A stretch of DNA of 64,000 nucleotides from Hypoxylon rubiginosum. Taxonomy: Eukaryota; Ascomycota; Sordariomycetes; Xylariales; Hypoxylaceae. A program made the position numbers and the translations under genes. Shown one piece after another: positions 33,093-45,171 of this stretch (positions are counted from its first letter, which is position 1; every line of letters starts with the position of its first letter). The notes under the pieces were generated by a model. The model did not search any database. It was given only the letters and a program-made list of their open reading frames with translations, and was not told the origin of the DNA. The stretch is taken from the NCBI GenBank assembly GCA_902806565.1, contig CADCXA010000037.1, forward strand, positions 186,001 through 250,000. Direction: 5' to 3'.

Positions 33093-34398
33093 ATGGCGCA
33101 CAGCGTAGACAAAATTTATCAAGAGGCTGTTGAGTCGGGGCTGCTTCCCGGGGTGTCGCTTTTGGCCGGAGATAAAAATGGTAACTTTCCTGTGTCACAA
33201 GGCTAATGAAGCATTGCCATATAGCGACGCTATATAACACACCTAGATTATTCAACTAACATAGCTTCAAGGCAACATCGTCTACTCTAAGTCCCTTGGG
33301 AAAGCTTCTTTGAAGGAAGGCGTCGATCGTCCTTTCACGGAGGACACTATCTGTGCCATTGCATCAATGGGCAAGCTTATGACCTCGGTGGCCGTGCTCC
33401 AATGTGTCGAAGACGGAACTTTAGAACTTGACAATGACGTGAGACCTCTTCTTCCTGAAATGGGGAAGTATGGTGTAATCACCGGCTTCGACGAGGACGA
33501 CGAAGCTATTTTTGAGCCAGATTCAACCCCTATCAGCCTGCGGATGCTCCTGTCTCATGTATCTGGTCACGAATACGATTGGTTCAACCCGCTCCTGGGA
33601 AAGTGGCGTGCATCACGCAATGAGCAGCCGTGGACTGGCCCGACTATCGAATCCAAGTCTGCTCTGCCCCTGGTATGTAAGCCGGGCGCACGTTTTACAT
33701 ACGGCGCCGGCCATGACTGGGCGGGCAAGTTGGTCCAGATAGCTACAAGCTCTACCCTCGAAGACTTCATGCGTGCCCGTATCTGGAAACCGTTGGGGGT
33801 CGAAAACGACATCAGCTTTTACCCCAAGACGAAAGCTAGCATGAAGGACAGGATGGCTGATATCAGCACATTAAACGAAAAGGGAGAGCCACCAGCCGTG
33901 GACGCGCCGACCTTCGACATCCTGTTTGGAGGGACGGACTGCTTCGGCGGCGGCGGTCTCTTCGCTTCTCCGAAAGCATTTTACACGTTCCTCTCCGCGG
34001 TTCATCGTCGAGATCCTAAACTCCTGGCGCCAGCGTCTTACGATGAATTATTTCGTCCCCAGCTAGATGAGAGGCTCGAACAAACCTTCAACGAGTACAT
34101 TGCTTCTTCCCCAGCGCATCGAAACTTCCTTGGGCTACGTATCCCGGACTCTGTTAGGAAGACGTGGTCCTTCGCAGGCCTCGTGGCAAAAGAAGCACAG
34201 GATGGCCGGTTTGGGAGCGGCACTTCGCTCTGGGCTGGAGTTCCGAGCGCGGTCTGGTTTATTGATCATGCTGCAGGCATTTGCGGGACTGCGTGTTGCC
34301 AGATTCTACCTCCTTTACATCCCCCCATTGTCGCGTTGCACGAAGAGTTCCAGAGGATGGTATTCGAAAAGGTTCAGGAGAGCAATATCGGTACTTGA
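33093..34398 (+). CDS. Beta-lactamase-fold serine hydrolase / transesterase
   Basis: Exon 1 (33093-33180) and exon 2 (33272-34398) join in phase 1 over a 91-bp intron with a CTAAC branch; 404 residues. The class C beta-lactamase / penicillin-binding fold is shown by SxxK as SMGK (Ser61, Lys64), by a YGAGHDW element with Tyr173 in place of the YxN motif, and by GGTDCFGGGGLFASP near 285-300. Such fungal proteins act as esterases or acyltransferases (for example LovD-like enzymes), rarely as true beta-lactamases. The sequence has no signal peptide, so a cytosolic role is likely. The C-terminal WFIDHAAGICGTACCQILPP and HEEFQRMVFE are conserved in the fungal group. No biosynthetic cluster surrounds it, so the substrate cannot be guessed. 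Confidence 0.9.
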
Positions 34399-34925
34399 TC
34401 TACTACTGACCAAGGGAACAAGCATCTATTGATAAATCACCCTATCCATCAAGCCTTAAAATAACTTCTTACAGTTACATGTACCTATGTGAATATCCTT
34501 TAGACTTTAGTGACAGTACTTGCACTACCTTTCGGCTCCACGCCCCTCAGCCCCCTATTTACCTTAGGTACATAATGTATTACATAATCCAAGTCTCTAA
34601 AACCTAGCCCTAAGGCCGCTGCAATTACAGTGGGCTATAGGGCACCTAAGCCCTGTAACGTATGATACCAAAGCCTTGTAGCGCATTAAAGCCCTATAGC
34701 GCACCAGAGCCTTATAGCTCTTTGTAATTCCTTGCCGCTAGAATGCGGTGTACAATGTAAGGGGACTCCAACATCTACCATCACATTTTCCTGGACGACT
34801 TTGTGACTCGAAATTGGTCTGGTGTGGTAAAGTACCGGCAGGGGCTTGGTGGGAAATTGCTTATTCTTTCGACTTCCTCTTTACTTAAGCACTCACGGTG
34901 TCAAGGTGTCCGTTTGTGCATCATC
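34399..34925. other. Intergenic with GCCCTATAGCGCA-type repeats
   Basis: Around 34610-34715 several related words (GCCCTATAGCGCACC, GCCTTATAGC, GGGCACCTAAGCCCTGTA) are repeated loosely. No gene. Confidence 0.4.
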
Positions 34926-36245
34926 ATGGAACATCTAGCCAAAGGCTTCGTGCGTGTCTGTCGTGGGATTGACAACGCAGAGGGTCTATCAAGGCTCATC
35001 TCGGAAGTCAACAGGCAGCCGCAGCCCAACAACGTTTCAGCACAAGCAAGACTGCGCATCCTCGACTTCCCGGACCTGGAAACGCTCGAGGCAAACATCT
35101 CCAAGTCTTCCTCTCTCGCCCGGGTAGATCTCGTCAAGCGGGCCGCAGACAGTCCCCGACAGCTCTCGGCATCGGAGCTCGACGTTCTGCGTCAGCGCTA
35201 CTGGCTCGGCGTCGGCTTCCCCGAGCTGCGAGCCCGCACCGCTGCCTCCGAGACTCTGGAGGCCGTGTCCGCGGAGCACTTGCAGCAAGTCACGGAGCAG
35301 CTCGACGCAATCCGAGCGCCGCTGTACGACGAAGACGAGAAGAAGGCGATCGACAATGCTGTGGAGGAGACGATTAGGCGGAACAACGAGGCCCACCGAT
35401 TGAGAGTGGACCAGCAGGAAAACACCATCCTCAACAGCCCTCACGTCCAGCCCTGGGTGAAACGTCTGTTCGCCGAAAACAAGGAGGAGGAGGTGTGGGG
35501 CTTTGCCGTGTTCGTGGACCCGGAGGCCGGGGGCTACCAGGAGCGCATGGAGGACTACGAGTTGCGGAGAGATGGTGCACTCTTCCACGCCCGGTCTGCA
35601 GTCGGCATTGGAACTCCAATGAGAATGGTGTGGCGTCTGCAGAGGTTGGATTGGCCGCTACCTATCACTGATGTTGGCGAAAGCGCGGGAGGCGACGAGG
35701 AGGGGGGTGAGGACGGAGAGCCTGACGTCGGGGGAAGTGACACAGCTCAGCGTGACGATCAAGTCCGAGATGCCAAGTTTCAACGGCTTCGGCAGCACTT
35801 CCTCTCGGTCCGCGATAGGCCACCTAAAAGGATGAGGTCCCAAGATCACACAAGGGTGTTCGACAGCGGCGGTGTTGGTGCCGGAATATTGCGCAACGTC
35901 TTTTTAGTCATTGACCAAGCTGCTGTTAACTCGTTGCTGGACACTGGGCTGGTGGATGAGGCATGGGTTTGGGCTATAGATCCCGACTATCACTATCTGC
36001 ATCCTGCCAAAGGAGATAGTGCAATGGCTGAGGAGTACAGGGGTTATTTTAGAGTGCGGCTACAGCAACTCGTCAATAACTTCTTCAAAGTGAGACGCTT
36101 TCATGAAGACGAGTATACCATGGAACAATTAGAGGGCATGGCTCAAAAGAGCAGGAACCAAGCATTTGTTTCACTGAAAGAAGCTGAATATGGCAGCTTT
36201 AAAGTGGATAGGTTTACAGGCAGTTGTCTAAAGGTTAATGAATAA
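34926..36245 (+). CDS. Fungal hypothetical protein, 439 aa
   Basis: Single exon from the ATG at 34926; the frame is open further upstream but without an ATG. The first 200 residues are helical and charged with Leu-rich heptads (possible coiled coil around 120-190). From about 220 the protein has the pattern EEVWGFAVFVDPEAG, later RNVFLVIDQAAVNSLL and DEAWVWAIDPDY. This matches a very common but uncharacterised ascomycete family in which a W-G-F-x-(V/I) strand is followed 100-150 residues later by a Cys/Val-rich strand and a W-V-W strand. Between them is an acidic Gly/Glu insert (about 290-325). No catalytic motif, signal peptide or membrane helix is seen. Such genes are often accessory and strain-variable. 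Confidence 0.7.
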   Translation: MEHLAKGFVRVCRGIDNAEGLSRLISEVNRQPQPNNVSAQARLRILDFPDLETLEANISKSSSLARVDLVKRAADSPRQLSASELDVLRQRYWLGVGFPELRARTAASETLEAVSAEHLQQVTEQLDAIRAPLYDEDEKKAIDNAVEETIRRNNEAHRLRVDQQENTILNSPHVQPWVKRLFAENKEEEVWGFAVFVDPEAGGYQERMEDYELRRDGALFHARSAVGIGTPMRMVWRLQRLDWPLPITDVGESAGGDEEGGEDGEPDVGGSDTAQRDDQVRDAKFQRLRQHFLSVRDRPPKRMRSQDHTRVFDSGGVGAGILRNVFLVIDQAAVNSLLDTGLVDEAWVWAIDPDYHYLHPAKGDSAMAEEYRGYFRVRLQQLVNNFFKVRRFHEDEYTMEQLEGMAQKSRNQAFVSLKEAEYGSFKVDRFTGSCLKVNE

Positions 36246-36726
36246 GTAGATCCAGGCCGTTGCCATTTTTAATGACCAGCGCTGTTGCTGACCCTGACTT
36301 AGATAGAGCAGTTTTGCAAATCCTCAACACCCACCCGCCTTGAATTTAGGTAATGGCCAGACACTGGATAATGATTAGAAATATTACCTATATTCAAAGC
36401 TCTATCAACCATGATAAACCCATGTTAGTACCTCTCTTGCCAAGTCAAAGCATGTAGTCAAACGGCTTATCTACTATTAGACCTTGTATGAGGCCTTTGT
36501 TCACGGTAGCTCAAGCGAAACAAGCCCATTGTTGTAGAACAAGGCCGTATATGAGAACATACTAGATAAACTAATTAGAAAAGTGTTTCCAGATAGCACA
36601 TAAAGCAATAGGATAAACTTCTGTGGCATTCTTTTGCTAATGATCATTCTTAAATAGCTGGGCATATTCCTACTTCGAAGTACCTCCCATCACTTTAACT
36701 CTCTTTGCGGACTAGTATTCTTCAAC
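36246..36726. other. Intergenic
   Basis: Promoter of the next gene; nothing else recognised. Confidence 0.4.
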
Positions 36727-37515
36727 ATGGCAAACACGAAGAAGAACAAGAAAGGGAGAAGGTCAATTCCATCAATTTCTGATATTATTGGACCAGATAC
36801 CGCCTCATATTCGTTGAGTAACCAAAGCCAGGCGTCTAATGCTAAAGATGAATGGCTCCTACGTAAATTGCGCGAGGAACTTTCTCCCAGTCCGAATCTA
36901 CCAAGTAACTCAATGACAACGCTTACAAGTAGACCGTATGAACGTGAGGAGGTTATTTATAAGACGATTCTCGAAAGTAATATCGCGAAGTTGAATATTA
37001 GCATTCTAGCGCCGAAACCTATTTACCAAACACCAATCTGGTACCAAGGCAAGTGGATCTGTCTCGTGGATGAATTTGACCGCAGCTTTTCCAGCTATCT
37101 GAGGGAGCTCAACAAGCAGTTCTACCAGGACAGCGTGTTCTTCCGATGCGTAGTGACCTCGTTCTGGGGCCCCGCGGTCGCCTCCGTCTTCGAGGTGATC
37201 TCGTCCCGACGCCCCTATATCCAGGTAAGCTTCCGAGAGGGCTGGGAGTACGCGACCCGGCAGGACAAATACGCCGAGGCGGTAGAAATGTTCGCGTACG
37301 CGATGGGCCGCCTGCGGCTCATCGAGGGAGGGGCGCAACCCATCACGAAGATCTTCGGATTTAAGTTCGTCGACTATTGGGGCAATGTCATATCGGCCTT
37401 CGAGACTAGAGAACGTGCTATGAAGGACGACGCCTACGATGCGAGCGACAGGCTGATTATCATGCACAGGTGGTCTCCTTTCAAAGGCACGTCTATCAAT
37501 GTAGGTGATGATTAA
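36727..37515 (+). CDS. Hypothetical protein, 262 aa
   Basis: Single exon with ATG at 36727 and TAA at 37515. The N-terminus is basic (MANTKKNKKGRRS), which would fit nuclear or nucleolar targeting or RNA binding. From about residue 100 the sequence is compact and aromatic-rich: TPIWYQGKWICLVDEFDRSF, FRCVVTSFWGPAVASVFEV, then WEYATRQDKYAEAVEMFAYAMGRLRLI, which looks helical. No family is recognised. It follows the 439-aa hypothetical on the same strand with a 481-bp gap, and the two may belong to the same accessory block. The middle of the gene is more GC-rich than its ends. Confidence 0.6.
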   Translation: MANTKKNKKGRRSIPSISDIIGPDTASYSLSNQSQASNAKDEWLLRKLREELSPSPNLPSNSMTTLTSRPYEREEVIYKTILESNIAKLNISILAPKPIYQTPIWYQGKWICLVDEFDRSFSSYLRELNKQFYQDSVFFRCVVTSFWGPAVASVFEVISSRRPYIQVSFREGWEYATRQDKYAEAVEMFAYAMGRLRLIEGGAQPITKIFGFKFVDYWGNVISAFETRERAMKDDAYDASDRLIIMHRWSPFKGTSINVGDD

Positions 37516-37893
37516 GGCAATAGTACTCTTAGCTCTAGGAACAGGTTGAGACGGTGTCTTTTAGGGATTAATCAAGAGATGGAGAAGTAACCAGGTAAGA
37601 CATACGACTTTGGAAATTCGCCCCTTTTCGACCCCTGAATTAGATATAGTTTGATACATCAATTGCCAAGTTACAAGAGCCTACGCCAGCGAACAAAGAT
37701 ACCTACCAAATACAAGACAATTTTTCAGTGAAAACAAAGCGCCATGAGAAATATTCCCTTTGATGTAATTTCGTCTGTGAAACTACTCGTGACATGGAGA
37801 AACATCAAGTCTTATCAATAAACTAAATGAAGCTTTTTCGCCTGATCCTCAACACTTTTCAATTCGCAGCACCCCTAGAACAAGACCCTTCCT
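37516..37893. other. Convergent spacer
   Basis: 378 bp of 3' DNA between the hypothetical gene and thymidylate kinase. Confidence 0.4.
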
Positions 37894-39375
37894 TCACCGG
37901 ACCGTCCGCACCGTCCTCCCGATCTCGCCCCTCTCGACCGCTTCCAACCTCGGCAGCACCAGTTCCCAGACCTTCTCGGACAGCTCCTCGACGCCCAGGT
38001 CCGCGTCCACGATCTGTATATCTTCCTCCTCCTGTCTAAACTCGCCATCCTCCCCCCCACCTCCGCCGTCTCCCCCCCTGCCCGCGCCGTTCCCAAGCCT
38101 CTCGGCGTCCCTCCTCGGCGCCTTGTTGCTGTTGCCGCTGCCGCTGCCGCCGCCGCTACCGCTGTTGTTGTTGTTGTTAGCAGCAGCAGTGGTGGTAGTA
38201 GTAGTAGGAGTAGTGCCGACGGCGCTCCCGAGGTCGCCCATACTAAGACCCCAGAACAGGTCGCGCACGCGCCGCTGCATCTCGCCCTTCTCGTAGACCT
38301 CGCCGCCCCAGCCGCCGCGCTCGCGCGCCACCTCCTCCTCCAAATCTAAGAACAGCACCATGTCGGGCCGCGGCAGCCCCACCTCGGGCGCCTTGGCCCA
38401 CGACAGGCTCAGCGACTTGCTGTTCTTGGCCGCGCTGTACACGATCCCGCTGTGGTAGAAGCGGTCGCAGATGATGGTGTGGCCGGCGTCGAGCTCGGCT
38501 TTGATTTTCTTGCTGCGGGCATGTGGGTAAGCACGAGAACTTATCCGCGTATCATCGCTGGGGCGTCAGGTACTTACACAGCTTCCCACCGGTTCGCGCT
38601 GAACAGCAGATGAATAACATGGTCCTCGATCTCCGTCTCGCCCTTGAGGTACGAGTCGATCATCTGGCCGATCGGCGTCGTCCTATCTGTACGCGTATTA
38701 GTAAATGACACATTCCATCACACATACCATACACGTTGCTGTGCTAGGTATGGCAGCAACATGTTATCGTCCCGACTCACCGGGGAACCGCAGGAACCGC
38801 ACGTCGCGGCCGCTCTCGATGCACCTCTGCTGCAGGAGCTTCGCCTGCGTGGTCTTGCCGGCGCGGTCCATGCCCTCGAACACGACGAACGCGCCGCGCA
38901 CCGGCGGCTCCAGCGCCTCGACGATGCCGTCCATGCTATCTCCAGCTCCGACTCCGGCTCCTGCACCTGCAGAAGCGGAGGAACCCGCCTTGTCGTCTGC
39001 CGCGCTGCCGCCGCTGCCTCCGTTGCCCGCCGCGTCCGCGGACGGAGCGGACGGCGGCGGTGGCGGCGCGGGGATCGGCACCTGCGACGGGTTCTGGAGC
39101 TCGATGCGGGGCGCGGCCAGGACGGGCGGCGGCGGGGGCACGCCCGTCGCGACCGTTATGGAGTCCCCGTCCTCGTTTGCCATCACGACGATCGCGGGCC
39201 TAGACGTATCAGGCCCTGATGCAGTAACAGGCCGAGCAGCGGGCGCGTGAGAGGGGGAGTGTGGCGGAGAAGAAGAAGACGATGGCCGAGCTGGCTCTTG
39301 TCTGGGCGACGACTGCAGGGCCACGGCCGAGGATGCGATGGTGGCGGCGGTTGCGAGGTCGTTTATGGAAGCCAT
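37894..39375 (-). CDS. CDC8: Thymidylate kinase with long N-terminal extension
   Basis: Three exons (39375-38781, 38686-38578, 38512-37894), introns of 94 and 65 bp, 440 residues. The dTMP kinase core starts near 160: P-loop FEGMDRAGKTTQAK (166-179), FLRFPG then DRTTPIGQMIDSYL across the first splice, HLLFSANRWE, and the DRx motif CDRFYHSGIVYSAAK. It phosphorylates dTMP to dTDP for DNA synthesis. Two features are unusual. About 147 residues of Ala/Pro/Ser/Gly-rich sequence precede the core; an internal Met148 would give a normal-length start. A simple-sequence insert (poly-Thr, poly-Asn, Gly/Ser, about 330-385) sits where the protein normally runs into its last helices. Both are GC-rich simple repeats and probably disordered. 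Confidence 0.92.
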
Positions 39376-40479
39376 CGAAACAGGAAAAAAAAAAAGAAAA
39401 CTTGGTTTGCTTCAGATTTCCCAGATATATAGCTGATTATAGAACGAGACCAATCTCGATGCGCGGATGCAATGCAGCTACCGAAACACGACAGGCTTTG
39501 ACAACTTTCCGGCCAATGATTTTCGGTTTGGTGGGAGAATGTAAGAAACCAATTGGCTGTTTTGTACGGGTGGTGATGCTTATGCGAGTATCAATTGGAT
39601 ATGAATGGAAAGTGTTTAAACTAATGAAACCGGGCTATTAATAAAGGCTTAAGATATGATATGATGTCGGATGACGCCGTGGGTGTGGTCATACAGTATC
39701 GCGACTCCGCGACTCAGGAGACTTAGGCGCCTAGGCACGGTGAAATGGGACCAGTCTAGGCGCGTTTAAGTGGAGATATCGGACCTTACGTAATGTATAG
39801 CATTGCCATTGATCGATGCAATGCAAGTTTATATACCGGCATCTGCATGTAGGGTATTATACAATGCCCATTTGTCCTCTTCAAGCGCCGGTAATGCAGG
39901 AGGTTATTGTTAGAACTCGTCGCGCCTAATCCTTATACTTTAGGTACGTAATGCGGGAACGAATGTTCCGTAACTGAGGCTTGTTTAACTGCGTCAATCT
40001 ACACCTCCGTCAAGATGCGATAGGGGTCCATGAACCACAACCTACCTACATGTAGCCATACTACATATTCAATCAAGTAGTTAGTCGAAGGATTATAATG
40101 TCACTTCATCCTGAATGTCAATTGTGAAATCTCAAATAGCTAGAGCGTGTATTGAAGGTCGCCCTAGCGGTAGGTAAACCAGGTTCTTGGAATCAAGACC
40201 TATGTACAAAAAAACCCATCCGGATAAAAATAGCAAAAGCGACGACGCATGCCAACCCAGCCCGAGTCCAACCGTAGCCGTATATCCCTCCTGAAACGCC
40301 GGCGACACTGCCCTCCGCGGGCTTGAGTATCTAGGTATTAAGTGACCGATGAGTAAACCAGCCGAGAAAAGGCACGCGCAAATTCAACTAGATACAAGGC
40401 AGGTGACACACACGACACCTCGCCTCCCCCCTTTTAGTCAATAGTCAAAGACGGCCATGCAGAAATGGTAGAGAAGCTG
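39376..40479. other. Spacer between CDC8 promoter and next gene
   Basis: About 1.1 kb. The left 250 bp is the CDC8 promoter with an A-rich tract at 39386-39400. No gene seen. Confidence 0.4.
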
Positions 40480-41900
40480 CTAGCATCCCGCCGCCTGAGT
40501 AACTGCCGTCTCCTCATCGTCCTTGGCGCTTCCGCTCTCCCATACCTCGAAGCAGTCGCCGGTTCCCTCCATCGGCTCAAGCAGGGCAGCGCCGGGTGCG
40601 GGTTCGTCCGTCTTCACCATCAACTCCTCGACGGACTTCATACCGTCTTCGGCGTCAGGTTGCGGGATGTCAGATTCAACCGAGCCCATCTCAGTTGCGA
40701 AATCAAGGCCGTTCTGTTGCTGCTGCGGCTGATCATCCTCCTCCTCATCGGCCGGGATGATGATGACGGAATTCTCGTCGTATCCTTCCGAGTAGTACTC
40801 ACGGACGTCTAGCTCGCCCAACGGATTTCGCTCCTTCTCAAACACCATCTCGTCCTCGGCCGGGACGGCCTGTCTAGCCGCTCGGGGTCGCGAGGTCTGA
40901 GAGACATCATCCATAGGCGGCACGTTTTCCTTGCCTTCCGCGCGCTCCCGTTGTCGTCGACTCTCGCTCTCCTCGTCAGAGCTGATGTCGAGGACGCACG
41001 TGCTGTGCTGAAGAAGATTGGTCATCTCCTGCTCAGGGGTGTCTTCGTGAATGTCGAAGGACCACGACGACTTCAGCTCGCCCTCGTGGAGGCTGCTCAA
41101 GCCCAGCGAGTTGGCCGAGGATTTAGCCGCGGATGATGAGCCATTGCGACCAGCGTAGCTTGGGATTGTACCCTTGAGAGCAGCATCCAGAGAGAAGGGA
41201 GTCGGAGAAGCGCTCGACAGGCTAAAAGCGGGTGGATCAACACGGGAGAATGCCCCATTAGTGCGGCGACGTGATGACAAGATACCGGCTCTTTTGCCAC
41301 GAGTCGGAGATCGGCCAGCGGGGGCTGAAAGAGGGGTAGCAGACTTGGTTACGATCGCGTTGAGCTTAGCAACGGGCGATTTGGGATTGAGGTGGGATCG
41401 CGGCCGCGGGGTGATGGTTTTCGGCGGACTGGCGAAGGAAAGCTCGTTGCTGCTGCTTGACTTGGTAAGGATGAAAGAAGCCGGCTTGATGAAAGAATCC
41501 TTCGAAGGGAAGATGTTCTCGGAGCCCTTGGATCGCTTAGAGAAGAACGCCGGATCCACATTCTCGAAGTCGTCCACATCCAAGCTGTCAGAGGCCTTTC
41601 GCTTTACGGGCGCCGATGAAGAGAGAGCTGTAGACTGTTTAGCATCCGAAATTCCAGAATTTCCATACGTAGTAAGTGCTCTGAACTCCTCTTGCTACTA
41701 GCATGAGGGTTCAATTGAATCGATTGGTGTAGGATCTAGGGATGACAAGACATAACCCAATTGGTAGTAATGACACTTGAAACTCTTGATAATTCACATC
41801 TCGCCGGCAACTTACCATTCTGTCTGTTCTTTAGACCCGCCAGCGTCTGCAAGCGTGCTCCGTCCAGAGGTGCAAAGGGTTGGCGAGTGACGGTAGCCAT
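40480..41900 (-). CDS. Conserved fungal protein with KEN box, likely nuclear
   Basis: Exon 1 (41900-41816) starts MATVTRQPFAPLDGARLQTL. It joins in phase 1 over a 125-bp intron to exon 2 (41690-40480); 431 residues. The acceptor was chosen as GCAAG because it is the only nearby one that restores the long open frame. The protein is Ser/Pro/Lys-rich and mostly disordered. Notable motifs are KRKASDS and the FENVDP stretch at about 70, SPVAK and SPTRGKR (possible CDK sites), SDEESESRRQRE, and GKENVPP (KEN box) in the acidic middle. KEN boxes mark substrates of the anaphase-promoting complex, so cell-cycle control is a reasonable inference, not a demonstrated role. It has no catalytic domain. Confidence 0.75.
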
Positions 41901-44900
41901 TGTTGTAGGTTTCAACGCGAGCTCGAAGAGGTGAAGCGATTCCAAATGCCGAATTGAACCACGCAGCTTCCAGTCCGTTTCAGTCTCGGGTTACCCAGAT
42001 CGATTCGATGGGAGACAGTAGTTAGTTGCCAATGGAGTCGATACAGCAACCAGCAACTAGCAACTCAGGCAAGATCCGACAGAGATGATTGACACCCAAG
42101 GCAAAGAAGACGAATTGCCAGGATCGTGTTTGTTTATTTTGATGCTGACAATCGTATATCGTCAAACTAGTTATAGGAGCAAACCAGAGTGCATGCGCCG
42201 GTGTAAGAGGGGAGACAGGAGAAAAGTGGGCGAGGGAAATGCGTCGGTGGGAATTGACAGGTCTTATTGCATCTGTAGGTTGTCGCCTTGGTAGGATTGG
42301 TCGCGCCAATGGAGGCCAGGAACCAGGGAACCAGGGAAGGATTGACGCGGGAGGTCGATGTCTTGGACGCTGCAAGCTGCACGTCGAGATTATCTGGCCA
42401 AGCTGGATCCAGGAAGCGCCGTCGGCTAGTCGAGAGAAGAAAGGAGACGTAGAGTGGAATAGAGGGAGCTGAATGGACGAAGCTGGATGGATGGCTGCAG
42501 GTCCTATGTAGGAAAGGTATGCGAAGGTATGCGAGGAAATGAGGGAAAGGCACGAAAGGCAGAAGAGGGAAGAGATCGAGTGATACCTGCACGCTCGGGT
42601 TTCAAACAGGCTTGCAGGCTTGCAGGCTTGCAGTGGTGGGATGTGGGTGTATGGTGTAGGATGTAGGGTGTAAGATGTGGGAGGTTTAACGGGATTGGGC
42701 TCTTTTTTTGTGCGATGGGTTGCAAAGTTCGTGTTATGGACGCGTGGTGTTGGTGTAAATGGGCAAATGGGCATCTCCAATAAGAATCTCCAATGAGAAA
42801 ATAGGGGGTCAATGCTTTTTTACCTGCCTGTTTGCCTGCTCTTACCTGGAGAAATGGAGTGACTACCTGAGGTGGATTATCGGTGGATCGGTGGATCGGT
42901 GGATCGGTGCAAGGGCTGAGCTGGATTTTACTGGATCGGGGCCAAATAACTGCAGGGAATTATACGGCAGAGGGGAAAAGGTATCTCATGCAATTCCCCC
43001 GTCCGACTCTCTGATTTGTTAGATTGGCGATGCAAAGCCTTGAGACAGTCTCACTACGCACCGCCCGAATAAGTACACTTAAACTAAATCTACAACTTAT
43101 GCACCTCGAGGGAACCAATCGTCGCGTCTGAATTCTTGCCAAGGTCCATGCCCTAATAAGGGGAATAAAGGGGGGGTCGATCCAACGAGTCGAGCTGCCC
43201 TCTCTCTCCTCCTCTGCTCCTTTTACGGGACTCGAAATGTTTCTACGCGCAACTCGCAACTCGCAACGCAGGGGTCCGCGCTTTTCGCGTCCATAAAGAA
43301 CTGGCCTCCCCCCTTCTGCTCCCCATGGCTCATCATCACCGCGACGGGCGAGAATGCCTACAGACCATTTGCTAGGAGAAACCGGTTTCCAAGACACAGG
43401 CCCTTTTGATCTTCGAGGCCTGTCTCGAAAAGGGACCACAGACCAGAGGATTTTACCCATTGCTTCGGATTTTCAAGTCGAGCCATGCGGGGTTTCCCTT
43501 ACATGGATTATGCTGGCTACTCCCGGACTACCAAACGGATGAACAAGCGTCATCTATGTCCATTCATCGACTGCAAACGATTGAACGTTGATATACCTGC
43601 AGGGTCATCACCAGCTTCAAACCAGAGGTTGATCTCGCCTTTGAGAAGAGCTCGAAGACCACAATGGTTCGGTTGGTGGGCAACATTCGTCTGAGAGACC
43701 TCGTGGTCTGACGTGCTTGCCCTTCTCGTCACGGCCTCCGTGATCTAAGCCGGATAGCCAATGAGCTATTTACGCATGGCATCCAGTGCGGTGCATTAAG
43801 AACCAAAAGGCGACTAGGCCGCATGCTACGCGACCGCATCCCGACCTATTGGCGGTCAGGATATCAAAGCGAACAATCTCAGCCCTTGAGGCATGCCTTG
43901 TTGGCTTAGAGCATGTCCCTTCTTCCCTTTAGCCAGTTAAATGCTGTCGGATGAACTTCACTTGGTCGTCTCTCAGGCCGGGAGAGGTCGCGAAGAGGGC
44001 TCAATGACGCGTTGGTGGATAGTAGGAAGTGGCAATGATACCTCGACGTCCAGTCTAGAATCTACCAAGCGACATTTCAAAACATTCCTGCGCCCATGTT
44101 GACGGTATCGTCCAGTATCGTGTATGCTCTTTCTTGAAGTAGGACTAAGTAAGCTTCGGGCATGAGGAGATGGTAATGGTACTAGATAAGTACCAGATAG
44201 TCGACCGATGGATGGGTATGTGACCAGTTCTTATCAAGTTGGCACCGGCCGCACTACATGGCTCTTCACATTTAACTGTCCTGTTATCCAGCAATGGTCA
44301 TCTCAATGGCCTTGGTCCATCAGATGCTGATATTCAGACGCGTCCGGGGTATCTGATCAGGGATATTCCACATCAAACACGCCGGCCCTAAAATTCGCCC
44401 GTAATCACACACAGCCACGACCAAGGCGATCGGTACCCTTCACTCATTCAGACAGCGATTTTAGACAAGGTGTTAATTGGGATATCTGGGCAAATGGAGC
44501 TTAGCAACCTCGGATGTAGCGTGTAAGATGTATACTTCCTGATACAATACAGTTCTATTGATGATAATACAGGTACACATCGTGAAGTACCATACCTAAA
44601 TTTCGGTCAGAAACTGGAAGGGCAGAGCTTTGCCTACGTGGCACGAATACTGTCTCCGTCGAAAAGATATGCGGGGCGTAACATAAGTACATCGTTGGAG
44701 TACTTAAGTCGAGCCAAAGTTTCACAGGCTACAAGCACTCCCTACTCTAGAGAGGCGAATGCCTTGACGATGCTTCGCCGCGGGTCTGCTTATATGCCAG
44801 ACGAATAATCCACCATCTTACGGCTGACACAGGTAGGACAAATGTGACTGAGGCTGGGGATACTAATGGTCTTGCCAACCCCGAGCATTCGCTAACCGCG

Positions 44901-45171
44901 TTGGCATCAGCAGGCGGGTATGTCTCGTTCTCAAGCACAGTACTCGGGCGAGAAGAACAGTGGCTCTTGGGAACTCGAAACTCTTCATCCCACGGGTGTT
45001 TGATGGACTTGGCGATTATGAAGTTTCTATGTTTCTATTGCCGGATAAGGTTTATACGATGACACCGTCCGAGCTTCTAAGCTTTGGCTTCGTTTGTAAG
45101 GGCATGGGCATATAAGCCTTATCAACCATACGGCTATTCATCACAGTGACTGGAGTCCCTTCTAAGTGCAA
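41901..45171. other. Gene-poor region with simple repeats
   Basis: About 3.3 kb. The first 900 bp is the promoter of the KEN-box gene, with a polypyrimidine bias on its coding strand that leaves long but meaningless frames (42022-42780). Simple repeats: GCTTGCAG x3 around 42609-42632, GTAGGATGTAGGGTGTA at 42655-42675, and GGATCGGT x3 near 42886-42908. No gene is supported beyond that. Confidence 0.45.

Noticed and set aside
33093..34398. True antibiotic-hydrolysing beta-lactamase
   Set aside because: Only the SxxK/Tyr framework of the fold is shared; fungal members are mainly esterases or transesterases.
42022..42780. 252-codon minus-strand frame rich in Pro, Thr and His
   Set aside because: It lies in the pyrimidine-biased promoter of the KEN-box gene, overlaps another equally long frame, and has no domain.
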